This document shows, in pieces, positions 9,490 through 17,604 of a stretch of DNA of 64,000 nt. A program made the position numbers and the translations under genes. Position 1 is the first letter of the stretch; every line of letters starts with the position of its first letter. The notes under the pieces were generated by a model that searched no databases, was not told where the DNA came from, and saw only the letters and a list, made by a program, of their open reading frames with translations. This DNA comes from Stieleria maiorica. GTDB lineage: Bacteria > Planctomycetota > Planctomycetia > Pirellulales > Pirellulaceae. Where the stretch lies: positions 7,783,641 through 7,847,640 of the forward strand of contig NZ_CP036264.1 of assembly GCF_008035925.1 (NCBI RefSeq), given 5' to 3'.

Positions 9490-10322
9490 CCCTGCCCGCG
9501 ACGGCACCCGGCGGAAACAACCCCGTAGCGGAATTCGCCAAGAATTTCGCTCCCCTTGGCCTCTCCCAGATATAAACACGCCACCTCCGTTGTCAGCGTC
9601 GCCATCCTAGACACGACACGTGCGTTTTAAGCTTTCGTTTTAAACTTGCGCTTTCCGTACAAGCCCGAAGCGCAAGCGAGTGAGTCCTTTTCCAAAGTAA
9701 CCCGAAACGCAAACGGCTGGATCTGCTGTGCTCCCTGCTCGCCCCACGGGCCAATAAAACAACGAGCCGCAAAGAATTTCGCACCTCGCTTCCGCGACTC
9801 TCACCGGTGGACGTCGTACCTTTTTTATTGAAGTACTGCATTCGGGGTGGAAGTCTCGGGAAATCGAAACGCCCACTGATGGCAGCGCGAACCCACGGAT
9901 GTTGTGCGGCCGGGGATCCGTGGGTTCGCGCTGCCATCCGTGGGCACTGATCGGCTTGTGGTCCAGGCGGCCGAGGAAAGGAGTAAAAAAAACGAGACGT
10001 TACACTGTGGCGGTAGAAGAGGTGAGAAGATTGCGGAGGTAGGAAAATTGGCCAAGTCGAACGAGGGTGCGATTCATCATTTTCTCACCCCCAAAACCTT
10101 CTTACCTGACTCTCGCCGACACTCCCCGTTCCCGCCACCGAGACGCGCCTTCAAACGCCGCTCCCAAACATGAATGAAAATCTCCCCCGGTTAACAAAAA
10201 ATAGACGGGAAGGATCGGCAGCCCGTGGGTGTATGATGGTTGTACTTGGCTGTCGCTCGATGGCCTTCACTTTTCTCGAAAACTCGCCGCACCATCCATC
10301 TATTCAACTCCACTGACCGACC
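9490..10322. other. 833-base gap with dispersed repeats, no convincing gene
   Basis: No frame here has a protein-like composition. Around 9655-9720 lies an element (aagcccgaagcgcaagcgag) of a type scattered through Pirellulaceae intergenic DNA. A long inverted repeat is at 9871-9945. The final part just before 10323 probably holds the promoter of the next gene. Confidence 0.5.
9871..9945. repeat. 30-base inverted repeat
   Basis: Arms at 9871-9900 and 9916-9945 are reverse complements apart from about two positions, separated by a 15-base loop. The arm core is ggcagcgcgaacccacggat. It is long enough for a very stable hairpin. No U-tract follows, so a repeat element is more likely than an intrinsic terminator. 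Confidence 0.8.
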
Positions 10323-11018
10323 ATGCTTAAAATCCAATACGACCGATACGTTGCCGACGGCTTTGACGAGTTGGGGGCCTTTGTGATGGTGATCGACGGC
10401 TTTCCGGCGGAGGAGCGTTATGAGCCGACGGTTGAGCTGCTTGAATCTCTCGGCTATCGCCGCAGCCAGGTCGCCGAGATCGACGAAGGCGAATACGTGA
10501 TCAGCACGCCCGCCAGCGACGACACCGAGAAGGCGCTGAGGGTGTTCCTCGTCAAATTCAAACTCGGCGAGTTTTTGATTCAGTACCAGCCCCTCAACCG
10601 AACGCTATTGCGAGGCAAGTCCTGTACGCCGCACCGGCCGGAGTCGGATTTTCGCTTCGCCGATTGGTACCCCGTCAAAGGAAGCCCGGTGAAGGAGCGT
10701 GCCGGCGCGATCGAAGACCAGCTGGCCGACGACTTTCCCAACGCCGCCTTGGCGGCGCAGTTCCTGCACGACCACGGATTCAACCGGTCCAACACCCACA
10801 AGAGACTCGGCAAGAACACGTACTTCGTCGCCAGTCGACATGGAGACGGCCAGCCGTCAGGGATCGTGTTCCGCGGCGAGAAGGAAACGTATTTTTTCGA
10901 CTACTACGCCGACACCCGCTACATCATGGGCGCCAGCGGCCTGATCAAAGACGAGCAGCCGACCGAACGCCAATTTCAGACCACGGCATCGATCGCAATG
11001 ACGAACCTGTTCGGTTGA
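10323..11018 (+). CDS. hypothetical protein, 231 aa
   Basis: A soluble protein with no signal peptide or membrane helix. The composition is normal for a folded protein (MVIDGFPAEERYEPTVELLESLGYRR at the N-terminus, GIVFRGEKETYFFDYYADTRYIMGASGLI near the C-terminus). No family is recognised. It lies just left of the cassette array, where an integron would be expected to carry its integrase, but it has no tyrosine-recombinase motif. Confidence 0.75.
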   Translation: MLKIQYDRYVADGFDELGAFVMVIDGFPAEERYEPTVELLESLGYRRSQVAEIDEGEYVISTPASDDTEKALRVFLVKFKLGEFLIQYQPLNRTLLRGKSCTPHRPESDFRFADWYPVKGSPVKERAGAIEDQLADDFPNAALAAQFLHDHGFNRSNTHKRLGKNTYFVASRHGDGQPSGIVFRGEKETYFFDYYADTRYIMGASGLIKDEQPTERQFQTTASIAMTNLFG

Positions 11019-11223
11019 AGGCATCCCCAAACCACTTGCCGCCCCCACGCCGGCAAACTCAATGGTCCAGCGATCCGTAGGCGTCGCTTCCGCATCCCAG
11101 TCTTTGTTTCCCTGAAGTACGCGTTTCCCTGACGTCCGGTCGCGCGGAAAACAACTGCTCAGATCCAACCGAACGATGCCCCTTCGCCAGAACGCCTGGT
11201 CAAATCGGGTGGTTTCCATTATC

Positions 11224-11272
11224 GGCAGTCCGACTGCTGATAAGATGAGTAAATCACGGCAGTCGGACTGCC
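11224..11272. repeat. 14-base perfect inverted repeat at the left flank of the cassette array
   Basis: Arms ggcagtccgactgc (11224-11237) and gcagtcggactgcc (11259-11272) are exact reverse complements with a 21-base loop, and each arm is itself partly palindromic. It lies just before the first GTTCCCC box at 11284. It could be a dispersed repeat or a remnant of the array's entry site. Confidence 0.7.
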
Positions 11273-11333
11273 AAGAATTCATCGTTCCCCGGCTGATAGT
11301 CGTAGAGCTCACATGTTCAAACACGCATAGCTA

Positions 11334-11648
11334 ATGCCATATGCTATTTGCCCGAAATGTGGTCGACGGACGCACCTGAACGTCGGGGCGACTGATTTGA
11401 AGCAATGGTACGCCGATCACTATCCTGACACGCCATTTGGTGAATCTGTACCAAGTGATTGCTACGACTGCTGGCGACTTGAAAGCGGCATTGTGATTCA
11501 GCAGGATGAAGTCGCACATCGAAAAGCGGTCGCCGATGGTACGGCACGTTCATTTCCTTCTGATGGACCTCCCTGTCCCAAGTGCGGAACTGCATTGCGA
11601 ACTGCTGAATCGCAACAATGCTTCACCTGTGGTGCGGACTGGCATTGA
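11334..11648 (+). CDS. cassette 1: small zinc-ribbon protein
   Basis: A 104-residue protein with paired cysteines typical of zinc ribbons: CPKC near residue 7, CYDC in the middle, CPKC near 81 and CFTC near the C-terminus. No known family is recognised. The gene begins about 50 bases after the GTTCCCC box at 11284 and ends 54 bases before the attC at 11703. Likely a small metal-binding or nucleic-acid-binding protein, by analogy only. Confidence 0.7.
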   Translation: MPYAICPKCGRRTHLNVGATDLKQWYADHYPDTPFGESVPSDCYDCWRLESGIVIQQDEVAHRKAVADGTARSFPSDGPPCPKCGTALRTAESQQCFTCGADWH

Positions 11649-11702
11649 ATTCTCGTGCTACAATGAGATTCCGACTGACGTTCAGTGCAAACTAGCGGAA
11701 GC

Positions 11703-11792
11703 GGGGAACCATGACATGCACGGGAGGACGGCTCGCGCGGTTTTTGAAGTGGAGAATCTTTCGTCCGTCCCCCGTGATGTCTACCGTTCCCC
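11703..11792 (+). other. attC site 1
   Basis: Boxes GGGGAAC and GTTCCCC; stems GACAT/ATGTC, CACGGG/CCCGTG and GGACGG/CCGTCC, with an unpaired G and A in the left arm. Confidence 0.88.
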
Positions 11793-11805
11793 GACGAACT
11801 GTTGC

Positions 11806-12270
11806 ATGATCCGTGACGCAAACGAGTCAGACATACCGTCCTTGGCGGCTGCGATGGTGCGGCTTCAATCGACACATGTGCGCGCTTACCCCGACATCTA
11901 CCGACAGTTCGACGTTAGCGACGCAATTTCGCATTTGTCCGAGTTGCTTTCACGCTCTAATACGATCGTGCGTGTTGCTGAGTACGATGGCACAGTCGTA
12001 GGGCACGTTCTGTTCCTCATCGAGACGAAACCGGAAACAATGTTTACACACGCACGACGATACGGACACATTGCTCAAATAGAGGTGGAGCCTGAATGTC
12101 GGCGAGGAGGCTATGGGCGGTCGCTTATCGCCGACTGTGAATTGATTGCGGCATCGCATGATTTGGGCAGAATTGTTCTTGATGTTTGGGGATTCAACCA
12201 CTCTGCAAAATGCTTCTTTCGATCCCTCGGCTACGATGATTTCGGTTCCAAGATGTCGCGCGCGATTTAG
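11806..12270 (+). CDS. cassette 2: GNAT-family N-acetyltransferase
   Basis: From the ATG at 11806 (MIRDANESD) the product has 154 residues. The frame is open further upstream, but that part translates attC 1 and the previous cassette, so the internal ATG is chosen. Acetyl-CoA-binding motif A is visible as IEVEPECRRGGYGRSLI, with RRGGYGR as the R/QxxGxG/A loop, and motif B as VLDVWGFNHSAKCFFRSLGY. The substrate is unknown. Acetyltransferases are common integron cargo. Confidence 0.88.
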   Translation: MIRDANESDIPSLAAAMVRLQSTHVRAYPDIYRQFDVSDAISHLSELLSRSNTIVRVAEYDGTVVGHVLFLIETKPETMFTHARRYGHIAQIEVEPECRRGGYGRSLIADCELIAASHDLGRIVLDVWGFNHSAKCFFRSLGYDDFGSKMSRAI

Positions 12271-12363
12271 GCCGTGACCGCTACGGAATTGCCGGCGACC
12301 GTTGCGCTCGATATGATTGGGTACCCGTCAATCGAGGTGGTTGACGTTTCTCCTCTGCAATGC

Positions 12364-12453
12364 GGGGAACCATCGGATGCACCGAAGTGCCGGTGGATAC
12401 TTTGCACGAATGGAAACTCAACTCCCGGCACTCGGTGATCCGTGCCGTTCACG
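12364..12453 (+). other. attC site 2
   Basis: Boxes GGGGAAC and GTTCACG; stems CGGAT/ATCCG, CACCGA/TCGGTG and GTGCCGG/CCGGCAC, with an unpaired G and A. Confidence 0.88.
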
Positions 12454-12910
12454 CTTCCAACCGACGCGTGACACGCCAGTCACTACGATTCGTGTCATTC
12501 GAGTGATTCGTGGACAAATCTCTTCTCCGCTATGCGCATTCTGGTCCAACGCCTGACATCCCGACTGCGATTGGTGCGCTCGAATTGCGCTCATCGGATT
12601 TCATCAGACCTCTATTTCTTGGGATTCGCTCCTGACGTCATCGTTCGAGCGGTGCGCGGTCGACTCGGCAGACGATGACAAACCGACGCCTGACGATTGC
12701 AACGCTGACAACCGACACCCGAAGTGCTGACCGCAGATTGGGACGCTCGATTTCCCTTGGCCATTCCGATCGAGTACATTGGCCATCAGCGACGATGGCT
12801 CAAGCTGTCGTCGTGGTCGATCCGCGTGAACCAAGTGGTGCACCGCAGTCGGCGAGTCGAGTTTGTTTTTGAGTTCCGGTCCATCGCGCCGACGCGGTGA
12901 CCACAGGCCG
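12448..12910 (+). repeat. cassette 3: diverged relative of the repeated 431-bp cassette
   Basis: This cassette aligns in its second half with the three identical cassettes at 14953, 16540 and 18192, with scattered substitutions. Two short overlapping plus-strand frames stay partly conserved: one around 12628-12730 (SWDSLLTSSFERCAVDSADDDKPTPDD) and one at 12724-12900 from a GTG (LTADWDARFPLAIPIEYIGHQRRW). Comparing 37 codons of the first frame with the identical copies, I counted differences at codon positions 1/2/3 as 3/6/9, a mild sign of coding constraint. Whether anything is translated is unresolved. Confidence 0.6.
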
Positions 12911-12916
12911 TTCATC
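12825..12916 (+). other. attC site 3
   Basis: Boxes CGTGAAC and GTTCATC; stems GTGGT/ACCAC, CACCGC/GCGGTG and GTCGGCG/CGCCGAC, with an unpaired G and A. Confidence 0.87.
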
Positions 12917-12948
12917 GACTGGAATTGCAGACTTGGCACTTGTCCCCA

Positions 12949-13281
12949 ATGAGACCATTGTTTCCAAAATCCGTCCGCCGCTTGGCCCTGATTGCCGCTT
13001 GCGTTTTCGTTCTTGTAACGATGGGCGTCTGTCACTACCTGATGCAGCACCAGACTGCACGAATGTGGCATCATCCCGCTCCAAACAAACCCTCGGTCAA
13101 GGACTGGGCTGAGCGATGGTATTCGGAAAATGCAGAATGCAGGGTGGTTGCGGGCTGTGATTGCTGCGCTGGTGTCTACGAAGTTCGCGGGCCACGACTC
13201 GCTATTCTTCTGTTTCCTCGCGTTGCCGATGATGGGATCGACTGGAAAAACGACGGATGGGTGCTTCCAGGGCGAGAATGA
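12949..13281 (+). CDS. cassette 4: small membrane-anchored Cys-rich protein
   Basis: From the ATG at 12949 (MRPLFPKS) the product has 110 residues. One N-terminal transmembrane helix (LALIAACVFVLVTMGVCHYLM) is followed by a soluble domain with a cysteine cluster (CRVVAGCDCC). It resembles a signal-anchored periplasmic protein. No family is recognised. The gene ends 7 bases before attC 4. Confidence 0.65.
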   Translation: MRPLFPKSVRRLALIAACVFVLVTMGVCHYLMQHQTARMWHHPAPNKPSVKDWAERWYSENAECRVVAGCDCCAGVYEVRGPRLAILLFPRVADDGIDWKNDGWVLPGRE

Positions 13282-13287
13282 AGATTC

Positions 13288-13379
13288 GAATAACAATGCC
13301 GTGCACACGAAGCCGCCGATCACGCGGTTTGCCAATGGAGAGCGTGTCTCCGGCGGCTCGGTGACGGCTGCCGTTCACA
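13288..13379 (+). other. attC site 4
   Basis: Boxes GAATAAC and GTTCACA; stems CCGT/ACGG, an imperfect CACACGA/TCGGTG and GCCGCCG/CGGCGGC. It starts directly after the cassette 4 gene. Confidence 0.85.
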
Positions 13380-13907
13380 CTGCTAACCGACGCCCGGCAG
13401 CGACGGCCCACCTTTTCTCTGTGTCCCTTCGTGACGTCTATGGTTTCACATTCATCCACGGTTTGATTGATGCACCCGAAGTGGGAGATGTGGCAGACGA
13501 ATGATTGGCAGACGAATGGGAGAGCGCCAATAGCAGGCGGCAGACCTAGCAGGATTCATTCGTCTGCCACCGATTCGTTTGCCACATGGCTCGACAAGGA
13601 AGGGCTCAAACTTCCATGCCCCGAGGATTTCAACGGATCACTCGGCGTTCCAATAGGGTTCTCAGGAGCGGCTACTCAATAGCCGATTGAGTACGATCCG
13701 AACCAATCCCACGCCCGAGATACTGACCGCAGATTGGGATACCGAATTTCCCGTGGCGATTTTAATCGAGTACATTGGCAAACAGCGGCGATGGTTCGAA
13801 CTGTCGTCGTGACCGGACGCGTGAACCATCCGTTGCACACGCAGGCACGGAGTCCGCGTCAATCGAAAACACAATGTCGTTCGCCGTGCCGCGGTGAACG
13901 GCGGTCG
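13374..13907 (+). repeat. cassette 5: part of the repeated-cassette family, no clear gene
   Basis: The last third (about 13715-13812) keeps the conserved segment of the repeated cassettes: the frame reads LTADWDTEFPVAILIEYIGKQRRWFELSS and stops. The middle carries an inverted repeat (13490-13570). A 71-residue frame at 13467-13682 runs through that repeat and is not convincing as a gene. Confidence 0.55.
13490..13570. repeat. inverted repeat with an additional direct copy
   Basis: gtggcagacgaatg (13490-13503) is exactly inverted at 13557-13570. A further direct copy, ttggcagacgaatg, lies at 13506-13519. Probably a dispersed short element inside cassette 5. Confidence 0.75.
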
Positions 13908-13913
13908 TTCCCC
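13820..13913 (+). other. attC site 5
   Basis: Boxes CGTGAAC and GTTCCCC; stems CCGTT/AACGG, imperfect CACACGC/GCGGTG and GGCACGG/CCGTGCC. Confidence 0.87.
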
Positions 13914-14026
13914 GACCAAAGACAAACCGTTCTCGACACCATCGTCATGCCGATGAACCGAAACGCTCCCGACCCGCAGATTCGTCCACGACGATCTCTG
14001 CTGTCATCTCTTACTGACACATCGAA

Positions 14027-14350
14027 ATGACAGCGAATCTCGTAATCTGGAAGTGGAACTCGGATCTGGCTGATCCGGCAGCCCGCCGCAAACGGAAGAT
14101 CAAGGTTGGTAAGGCGGCGGATGCGATCCTACACGATGCTGGCGACGCCTTGACTGATCCATTCCCTCAACAGCCGCTCTTGGATGCTATCGACGCTGCT
14201 TTCCCAGAACCAGAAGAAGATCGTCCTTTTGTGATCGAGCAGAACCCGAAGCACGTAGTCGTAAATGTTACTATGGCGTCGCGAATCAAGATCATTTCCG
14301 TGATTGGACCGCTCGCGAATAGAATGGGACTTAACGCGTCCGAAGCCTAG
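14027..14350 (+). CDS. cassette 6: hypothetical protein, 107 aa
   Basis: A small soluble protein with no recognised family. It starts with hydrophobic/aromatic residues (MTANLVIWKWNSD), continues with a basic stretch (ARRKRKIKVGKA) and an acidic Pro-rich middle (AAFPEPEEDRP). It ends 6 bases before attC 6. Single-gene cassettes with a short leader and tight 3' spacing to attC are the normal integron layout, which supports it being a real gene. Confidence 0.65.
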   Translation: MTANLVIWKWNSDLADPAARRKRKIKVGKAADAILHDAGDALTDPFPQQPLLDAIDAAFPEPEEDRPFVIEQNPKHVVVNVTMASRIKIISVIGPLANRMGLNASEA

Positions 14351-14356
14351 AGCAGC

Positions 14357-14445
14357 GGGGAACAATGCCGTGCACCGGAGGACGGCGTCGCGCGTTTACA
14401 AATGGAAAATCAACTCGCCGTCCCCGGTGACGGCTGCCGTTCTGC
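14357..14445 (+). other. attC site 6
   Basis: Boxes GGGGAAC and GTTCTGC; stems CCGT/ACGG, CACCGG/CCGGTG and GGACGGCG/CGCCGTCC, with an unpaired G and A. Confidence 0.9.
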
Positions 14446-14506
14446 TCATGAAGTATCGGCTTGCCGAACGCGATACCCTACTTTTGATATTGGATCGACA
14501 GAGGAA

Positions 14507-14821
14507 ATGAACCGTTCCGCCACTAATCCGTATGTCGCTCCAAAATCGTCTGACGATGTGACCGACCGCAGACCCAGGTGGCTACGAAACATCGTCATCC
14601 TGAACATGATTCTCCTGTTGCTTCCGTTGTTACTTATGATGGCGGGGTACATCTTGCTCCGGATCGCGATGGCAACAGCGAATGGCGGAATCTACGACGT
14701 TCAATTGACTGGGGTTTCAAACGTCACGCTGTGGCCGCTCGTCCTTTACCTGATGATCCCAAACCTGGTTTTGTTTTGCTGGATGCTTTTAGCCACTCGA
14801 AGACGCGATTCCACAGACTAG
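14507..14821 (+). CDS. cassette 7: small two-helix membrane protein with NPYVAP motif
   Basis: From the ATG at 14507, preceded by gaggaa, the product has 104 residues. Near the N-terminus it has NPYVAPKSS; NPYxxP is a recurrent N-terminal motif of planctomycete small membrane proteins. Two hydrophobic segments follow (NIVILNMILLLLPLLLMMAG and LWPLVLYLMIPNLVLFCWML), with a charged C-terminus (TRRRDSTD). Function is unknown. The motif suggests the cassette was recruited from a planctomycete chromosome rather than imported from a distant lineage. Confidence 0.72.
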   Translation: MNRSATNPYVAPKSSDDVTDRRPRWLRNIVILNMILLLLPLLLMMAGYILLRIAMATANGGIYDVQLTGVSNVTLWPLVLYLMIPNLVLFCWMLLATRRRDSTD

Positions 14822-14865
14822 CAGGCAGGAACAACGCCTACCGAGTGCGCCGACGGAAGAGACGA

Positions 14866-14958
14866 GCAGAACCATGAATTGCACGGGAGAACGGGAGTCG
14901 TGTTCAATGGTCTGCTTGCATGCCTTCCGACCGTTCCCCGTGAATTCCGTCGTTCGCG
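14866..14958 (+). other. attC site 7
   Basis: Boxes GCAGAAC and GTTCGCG; stems GAATT/AATTC, CACGGG/CCCGTG and GAACGG/CCGTTC, with an unpaired G and A. Confidence 0.88.
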
Positions 14959-15383
14959 GCAGTAGACTTGGCTGCGATGGTCCGGCGCCTGTCGTCCATG
15001 CTGCTGACGGGTGCGCTCGAATTTGGCCCACTTGATGTCGTCGAACCTCCGTTTCCTGGGATTCGCTCTTGATGTCACGGTATGACGGGTGCGCGGTCGA
15101 CTCGGCTGACGAAGACAAACCGACGCCTGACGACTTCAATGCTGAAAACCGACGCCTGAAATGCTGACTGGAGATTGGGAGGTTCGAATTTCCCGTGGCG
15201 ATTCGAATCGAGTACATTGGCAAACCGCGACGATGTTTCAAGCCGGCGTGCCGACCGGCGCCACGAACCGGGCGATGCACCCCAGCACACTCATTGTTGC
15301 GAGACGCAAACTTTTACCCGATTCGGTCATCACGCTCACGCCATCTCAATCGTAAAGGTCCGTGTGCGAGGTGATCGCTGATG
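14953..15383 (+). repeat. repeated 431-bp cassette, copy 1
   Basis: The sequence from ttcgcggc to gatcgctgatg recurs without a visible difference at 16540-16970, and with one apparent base change near its start (ggcggtag for ggcagtag) at 18192-18622. It includes its own long attC. Plus-strand frames of 64-68 residues and antisense frames of 71 or more residues exist but look arbitrary: relative to cassettes 3 and 5 the IEYIG frame is shifted by one base just before gaatttccc. It may be a gene-less cassette, a decayed gene, or one carrying a promoter or RNA. Confidence 0.85.
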
Positions 15384-15389
15384 TTCCAC
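15262..15389 (+). other. attC site 8 (long type)
   Basis: Boxes CACGAAC and GTTCCAC; stems GCGAT/ATCGC, CACC/GGTG and GCACAC/GTGTGC around a loop of about 70 bases. It is clearly longer than the 88-94-base sites of the gene-bearing cassettes. Confidence 0.8.
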
Positions 15390-15431
15390 AATCGAACTTC
15401 GACACACACGAGTCATGGATTCTCGTTAGCA

Positions 15432-15737
15432 ATGTCACCCGACGACATCATTCATCATATGGCGTGCGACATTTCACAATGCATCAGCGACATTGTTCCC
15501 GCATGGCCTTTCCCGGGCGAACCTGCGGACGCGTATACGGATGCCGTTTGCGCTGTTTTTGGTGATGCTCCCACTGAGCAATCGGTGCTCGAAGCATGGC
15601 GAAAGGGAAAACCTGCGGAAACACTGCGTGACGAGCTAAACGATGGAGAGGAAACGGATGTGGTTACTTTGAAGGCCGCAGAGATGCTCGTTCGGATCAT
15701 GATCGTGAACAATTTCGGACCTGAGGCGGTTGCTTGA
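15432..15737 (+). CDS. cassette 9: hypothetical protein, 101 aa
   Basis: A small acidic soluble protein beginning MSPDDIIHHMACDISQCISD and ending NNFGPEAVA. The frame is open back to 15381, but that would start translation inside attC 8, so the internal ATG is preferred. No family is recognised. It follows repeated cassette copy 1 directly. Confidence 0.6.
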   Translation: MSPDDIIHHMACDISQCISDIVPAWPFPGEPADAYTDAVCAVFGDAPTEQSVLEAWRKGKPAETLRDELNDGEETDVVTLKAAEMLVRIMIVNNFGPEAVA

Positions 15738-15755
15738 GGCCTGGGAATGACAGGT

Positions 15756-15843
15756 GTGGAACAATGCGATGCAACGGAGCGGCGGCATCGTTTTTGCAAA
15801 TGGATGATCTTGGGTCGCCGCCCGCTGATCGCCAACGTTCCCC
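15756..15843 (+). other. attC site 9
   Basis: Boxes GTGGAAC and GTTCCCC; stems GCGAT/ATCGC, CAACGG/CCGCTG (one mismatch) and GCGGCG/CGCCGC, with an unpaired G and A. Confidence 0.87.
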
Positions 15844-15849
15844 GAATGA

Positions 15850-16467
15850 ATGATGGACGCTGAATGGTTTGCATCGCGTCTCACGTCGACTGACCGTCGA
15901 TCGCAATGGTGGGCTGCGGTTCAATTGATGAACGCTGGACCGGAAGCGAGCGTCCACCTTTGTCGACTTCTCGAAATCTGCGATGAGATCGATATCGATG
16001 GCGAATTGCCTGAACTTGAACACTGGATCACGTTCTACGCCGCACGCGCATCTGGACGGATTGTCCATTCGATAGGCTACGACGGTGACGACCGCCTCCA
16101 CAAACGAGTATTCGATTGGATTAAACGGCTTGCCTTGCACCGAAACGTAGAGCGTGCAATCGGGGGGATTTGGGGACTCGCTGACCTAGGCACGCCACCT
16201 GCCGCAACCATCGGTCTTCTTGTTGACCTGACGTTGAACGACACACGACGCGACCCGACAGGCGAGCATTCCGCTCGTTCAGTTGCTTTTCGCATGCTTG
16301 CACGAATCGACCGCGCGGCGGCTGTGCATTATGCTGACACACACGCGGGGCGTGAGTTTATTGCGGACGTGTACCGTTGGTCTGAGGCCAATCCAGAACG
16401 TGCCGTGGGACCAAACGGCATACTGACCGAAGCCGGTTGGTTGATCCCGGAGATCGGGGAACAATGA
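15850..16467 (+). CDS. cassette 10: hypothetical protein, 205 aa
   Basis: A helical soluble protein that starts only 7 bases after attC 9, with tandem ATG codons at 15850 and 15853. The text (WWAAVQLMNAGPEASVHLCRLLEICDEID...AIGGIWGLADLGTPPAATIGLLVDLTLND) has the look of HEAT/ARM-like helical repeats, but no family is certain. Its last codons and stop lie inside the left box of attC 10: the stop TGA follows GGGGAACAA directly. Cassette excision therefore takes the complete gene. Confidence 0.72.
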   Translation: MMDAEWFASRLTSTDRRSQWWAAVQLMNAGPEASVHLCRLLEICDEIDIDGELPELEHWITFYAARASGRIVHSIGYDGDDRLHKRVFDWIKRLALHRNVERAIGGIWGLADLGTPPAATIGLLVDLTLNDTRRDPTGEHSARSVAFRMLARIDRAAAVHYADTHAGREFIADVYRWSEANPERAVGPNGILTEAGWLIPEIGEQ

Positions 16468-16545
16468 CATGCACCGAAGCACGCGAGTCGAGATTTTTGA
16501 AGTGGCTGGTCCACCGCGCGTGCTCGGTGATGTCCGGCGTTCGCG
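16456..16545 (+). other. attC site 10
   Basis: Boxes GGGGAAC and GTTCGCG; stems GACAT/ATGTC, CACCGA/TCGGTG and GCACGCG/CGCGTGC, with an unpaired G and A. The left box overlaps the end of the preceding gene. Confidence 0.89.
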
Positions 16546-16970
16546 GCAGTAGACTTGGCTGCGATGGTCCGGCGCCTGTCGTCCATGCTGCTGACGGGTG
16601 CGCTCGAATTTGGCCCACTTGATGTCGTCGAACCTCCGTTTCCTGGGATTCGCTCTTGATGTCACGGTATGACGGGTGCGCGGTCGACTCGGCTGACGAA
16701 GACAAACCGACGCCTGACGACTTCAATGCTGAAAACCGACGCCTGAAATGCTGACTGGAGATTGGGAGGTTCGAATTTCCCGTGGCGATTCGAATCGAGT
16801 ACATTGGCAAACCGCGACGATGTTTCAAGCCGGCGTGCCGACCGGCGCCACGAACCGGGCGATGCACCCCAGCACACTCATTGTTGCGAGACGCAAACTT
16901 TTACCCGATTCGGTCATCACGCTCACGCCATCTCAATCGTAAAGGTCCGTGTGCGAGGTGATCGCTGATG
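16540..16970 (+). repeat. repeated 431-bp cassette, copy 2
   Basis: No difference from copy 1 was seen by eye. It stands between the cassette 10 gene and the receiver-domain gene. Its boundaries fall exactly on the GTT boxes, so it duplicated as a cassette and not by unequal exchange at random points. Confidence 0.88.
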
Positions 16971-16976
16971 TTCCCC
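16849..16976 (+). other. attC site 11 (long type)
   Basis: Same sequence as attC 8 apart from the distal bases of the right box, here GTTCCCC, which belong to the next cassette as expected for insertion between G and TT. Confidence 0.82.
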
Positions 16977-17000
16977 GACTGAAGAGACTGCCCGCTCATC

Positions 17001-17429
17001 GTGAACTTTCTCGTGATGCTAGAAGACGACCTGGATCGCATTTCGCGGTTTCGTGCTGTTTTGGCTCTGTATCATCCCGAGGCGACGCTGGGCGTATATC
17101 GATCGGCGCCTGATTTCATCGCCGGGTATTCCTCTCTCGATCGCATTCCTGACCTCGTCTGCCTCGACCACGATCTGTTTGCCGACTCGCCTGATGACCC
17201 GGATCCGGGTGATGGCCGTGATGTCGCTGCGTTCTTGGTGACACGCCAACCAATCGCTCCTGCACTCATACACTCGACCAACGCCGTAGCAGCAGACTCA
17301 ATGCTTTATTCGATGCGTGACGCCAGCTGGAACGTCGAGCGAATCGCACCACTTGGCGAGGACTGGATTGAGTCGTACTGGTTCCCGACCGCTCGCGAAA
17401 TGGTGGCTGCCCACGAAGGCCAACGCTAG
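17001..17429 (+). CDS. cassette 12: cyclic-phosphate-processing receiver-like domain protein
   Basis: A 142-residue protein starting at a GTG. It has a receiver-like fold: MLEDDLDRI at the first strand, the phospho-acceptor-like segment LVCLDHDLF with acidic residues, then DGRDVAAFLVTRQ and PALIHSTNAVAADSM. This pattern resembles the receiver-like family associated with cyclic-phosphate nucleotide processing in conflict systems (family knowledge; not tested here). No partner kinase or effector gene lies in the same cassette. It is a single-domain protein with no output domain. Confidence 0.68.
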   Translation: MNFLVMLEDDLDRISRFRAVLALYHPEATLGVYRSAPDFIAGYSSLDRIPDLVCLDHDLFADSPDDPDPGDGRDVAAFLVTRQPIAPALIHSTNAVAADSMLYSMRDASWNVERIAPLGEDWIESYWFPTAREMVAAHEGQR

Positions 17430-17435
17430 AATTGC

Positions 17436-17526
17436 GGGGAACCAAGCGGTGAACGGGAGCCGCCGATGACGCGGGTTTCGAAATAATAGATTGTTGGCGG
17501 CGGCCCCGTTACCGCCGTCGTTCGCC
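17436..17526 (+). other. attC site 12
   Basis: Boxes GGGGAAC and GTTCGCC; stems GCGGT/ACCGC, AACGGG/CCCGTT and GCCGCCG/CGGCGGC, with an unpaired G and A. Confidence 0.9.
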
Positions 17527-17604
17527 GACAGGGGGTAGCATTGATTGCCTCCCCACCAACCGCACGCTAAAATGTCAACCGACACTTAACGGCGAGCGAA
17601 AAAG

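Noticed and set aside
9871-9945. Intrinsic terminator for the TolC-like gene
   Set aside because: The hairpin is about 380 bases downstream and has no T-tract; a repeat element fits better.
10323-11018. Integron integrase at the left of the array
   Set aside because: The protein lacks the R...H-x-x-R...Y tyrosine-recombinase pattern and any helix-rich core-binding domain.
11506-11805. A longer 254-codon version of the cassette 2 acetyltransferase
   Set aside because: The extra N-terminus would translate the end of the previous cassette and the whole of attC 1; the GNAT domain begins at the ATG at 11806.
14972-15290. Antisense open frames of 71 or more codons in each repeated cassette
   Set aside because: They recur only because the DNA is identical, run through the attC arm or into the neighbouring cassette, and have Arg/Ser-rich arbitrary composition. 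Cassette genes are otherwise all on the plus strand.
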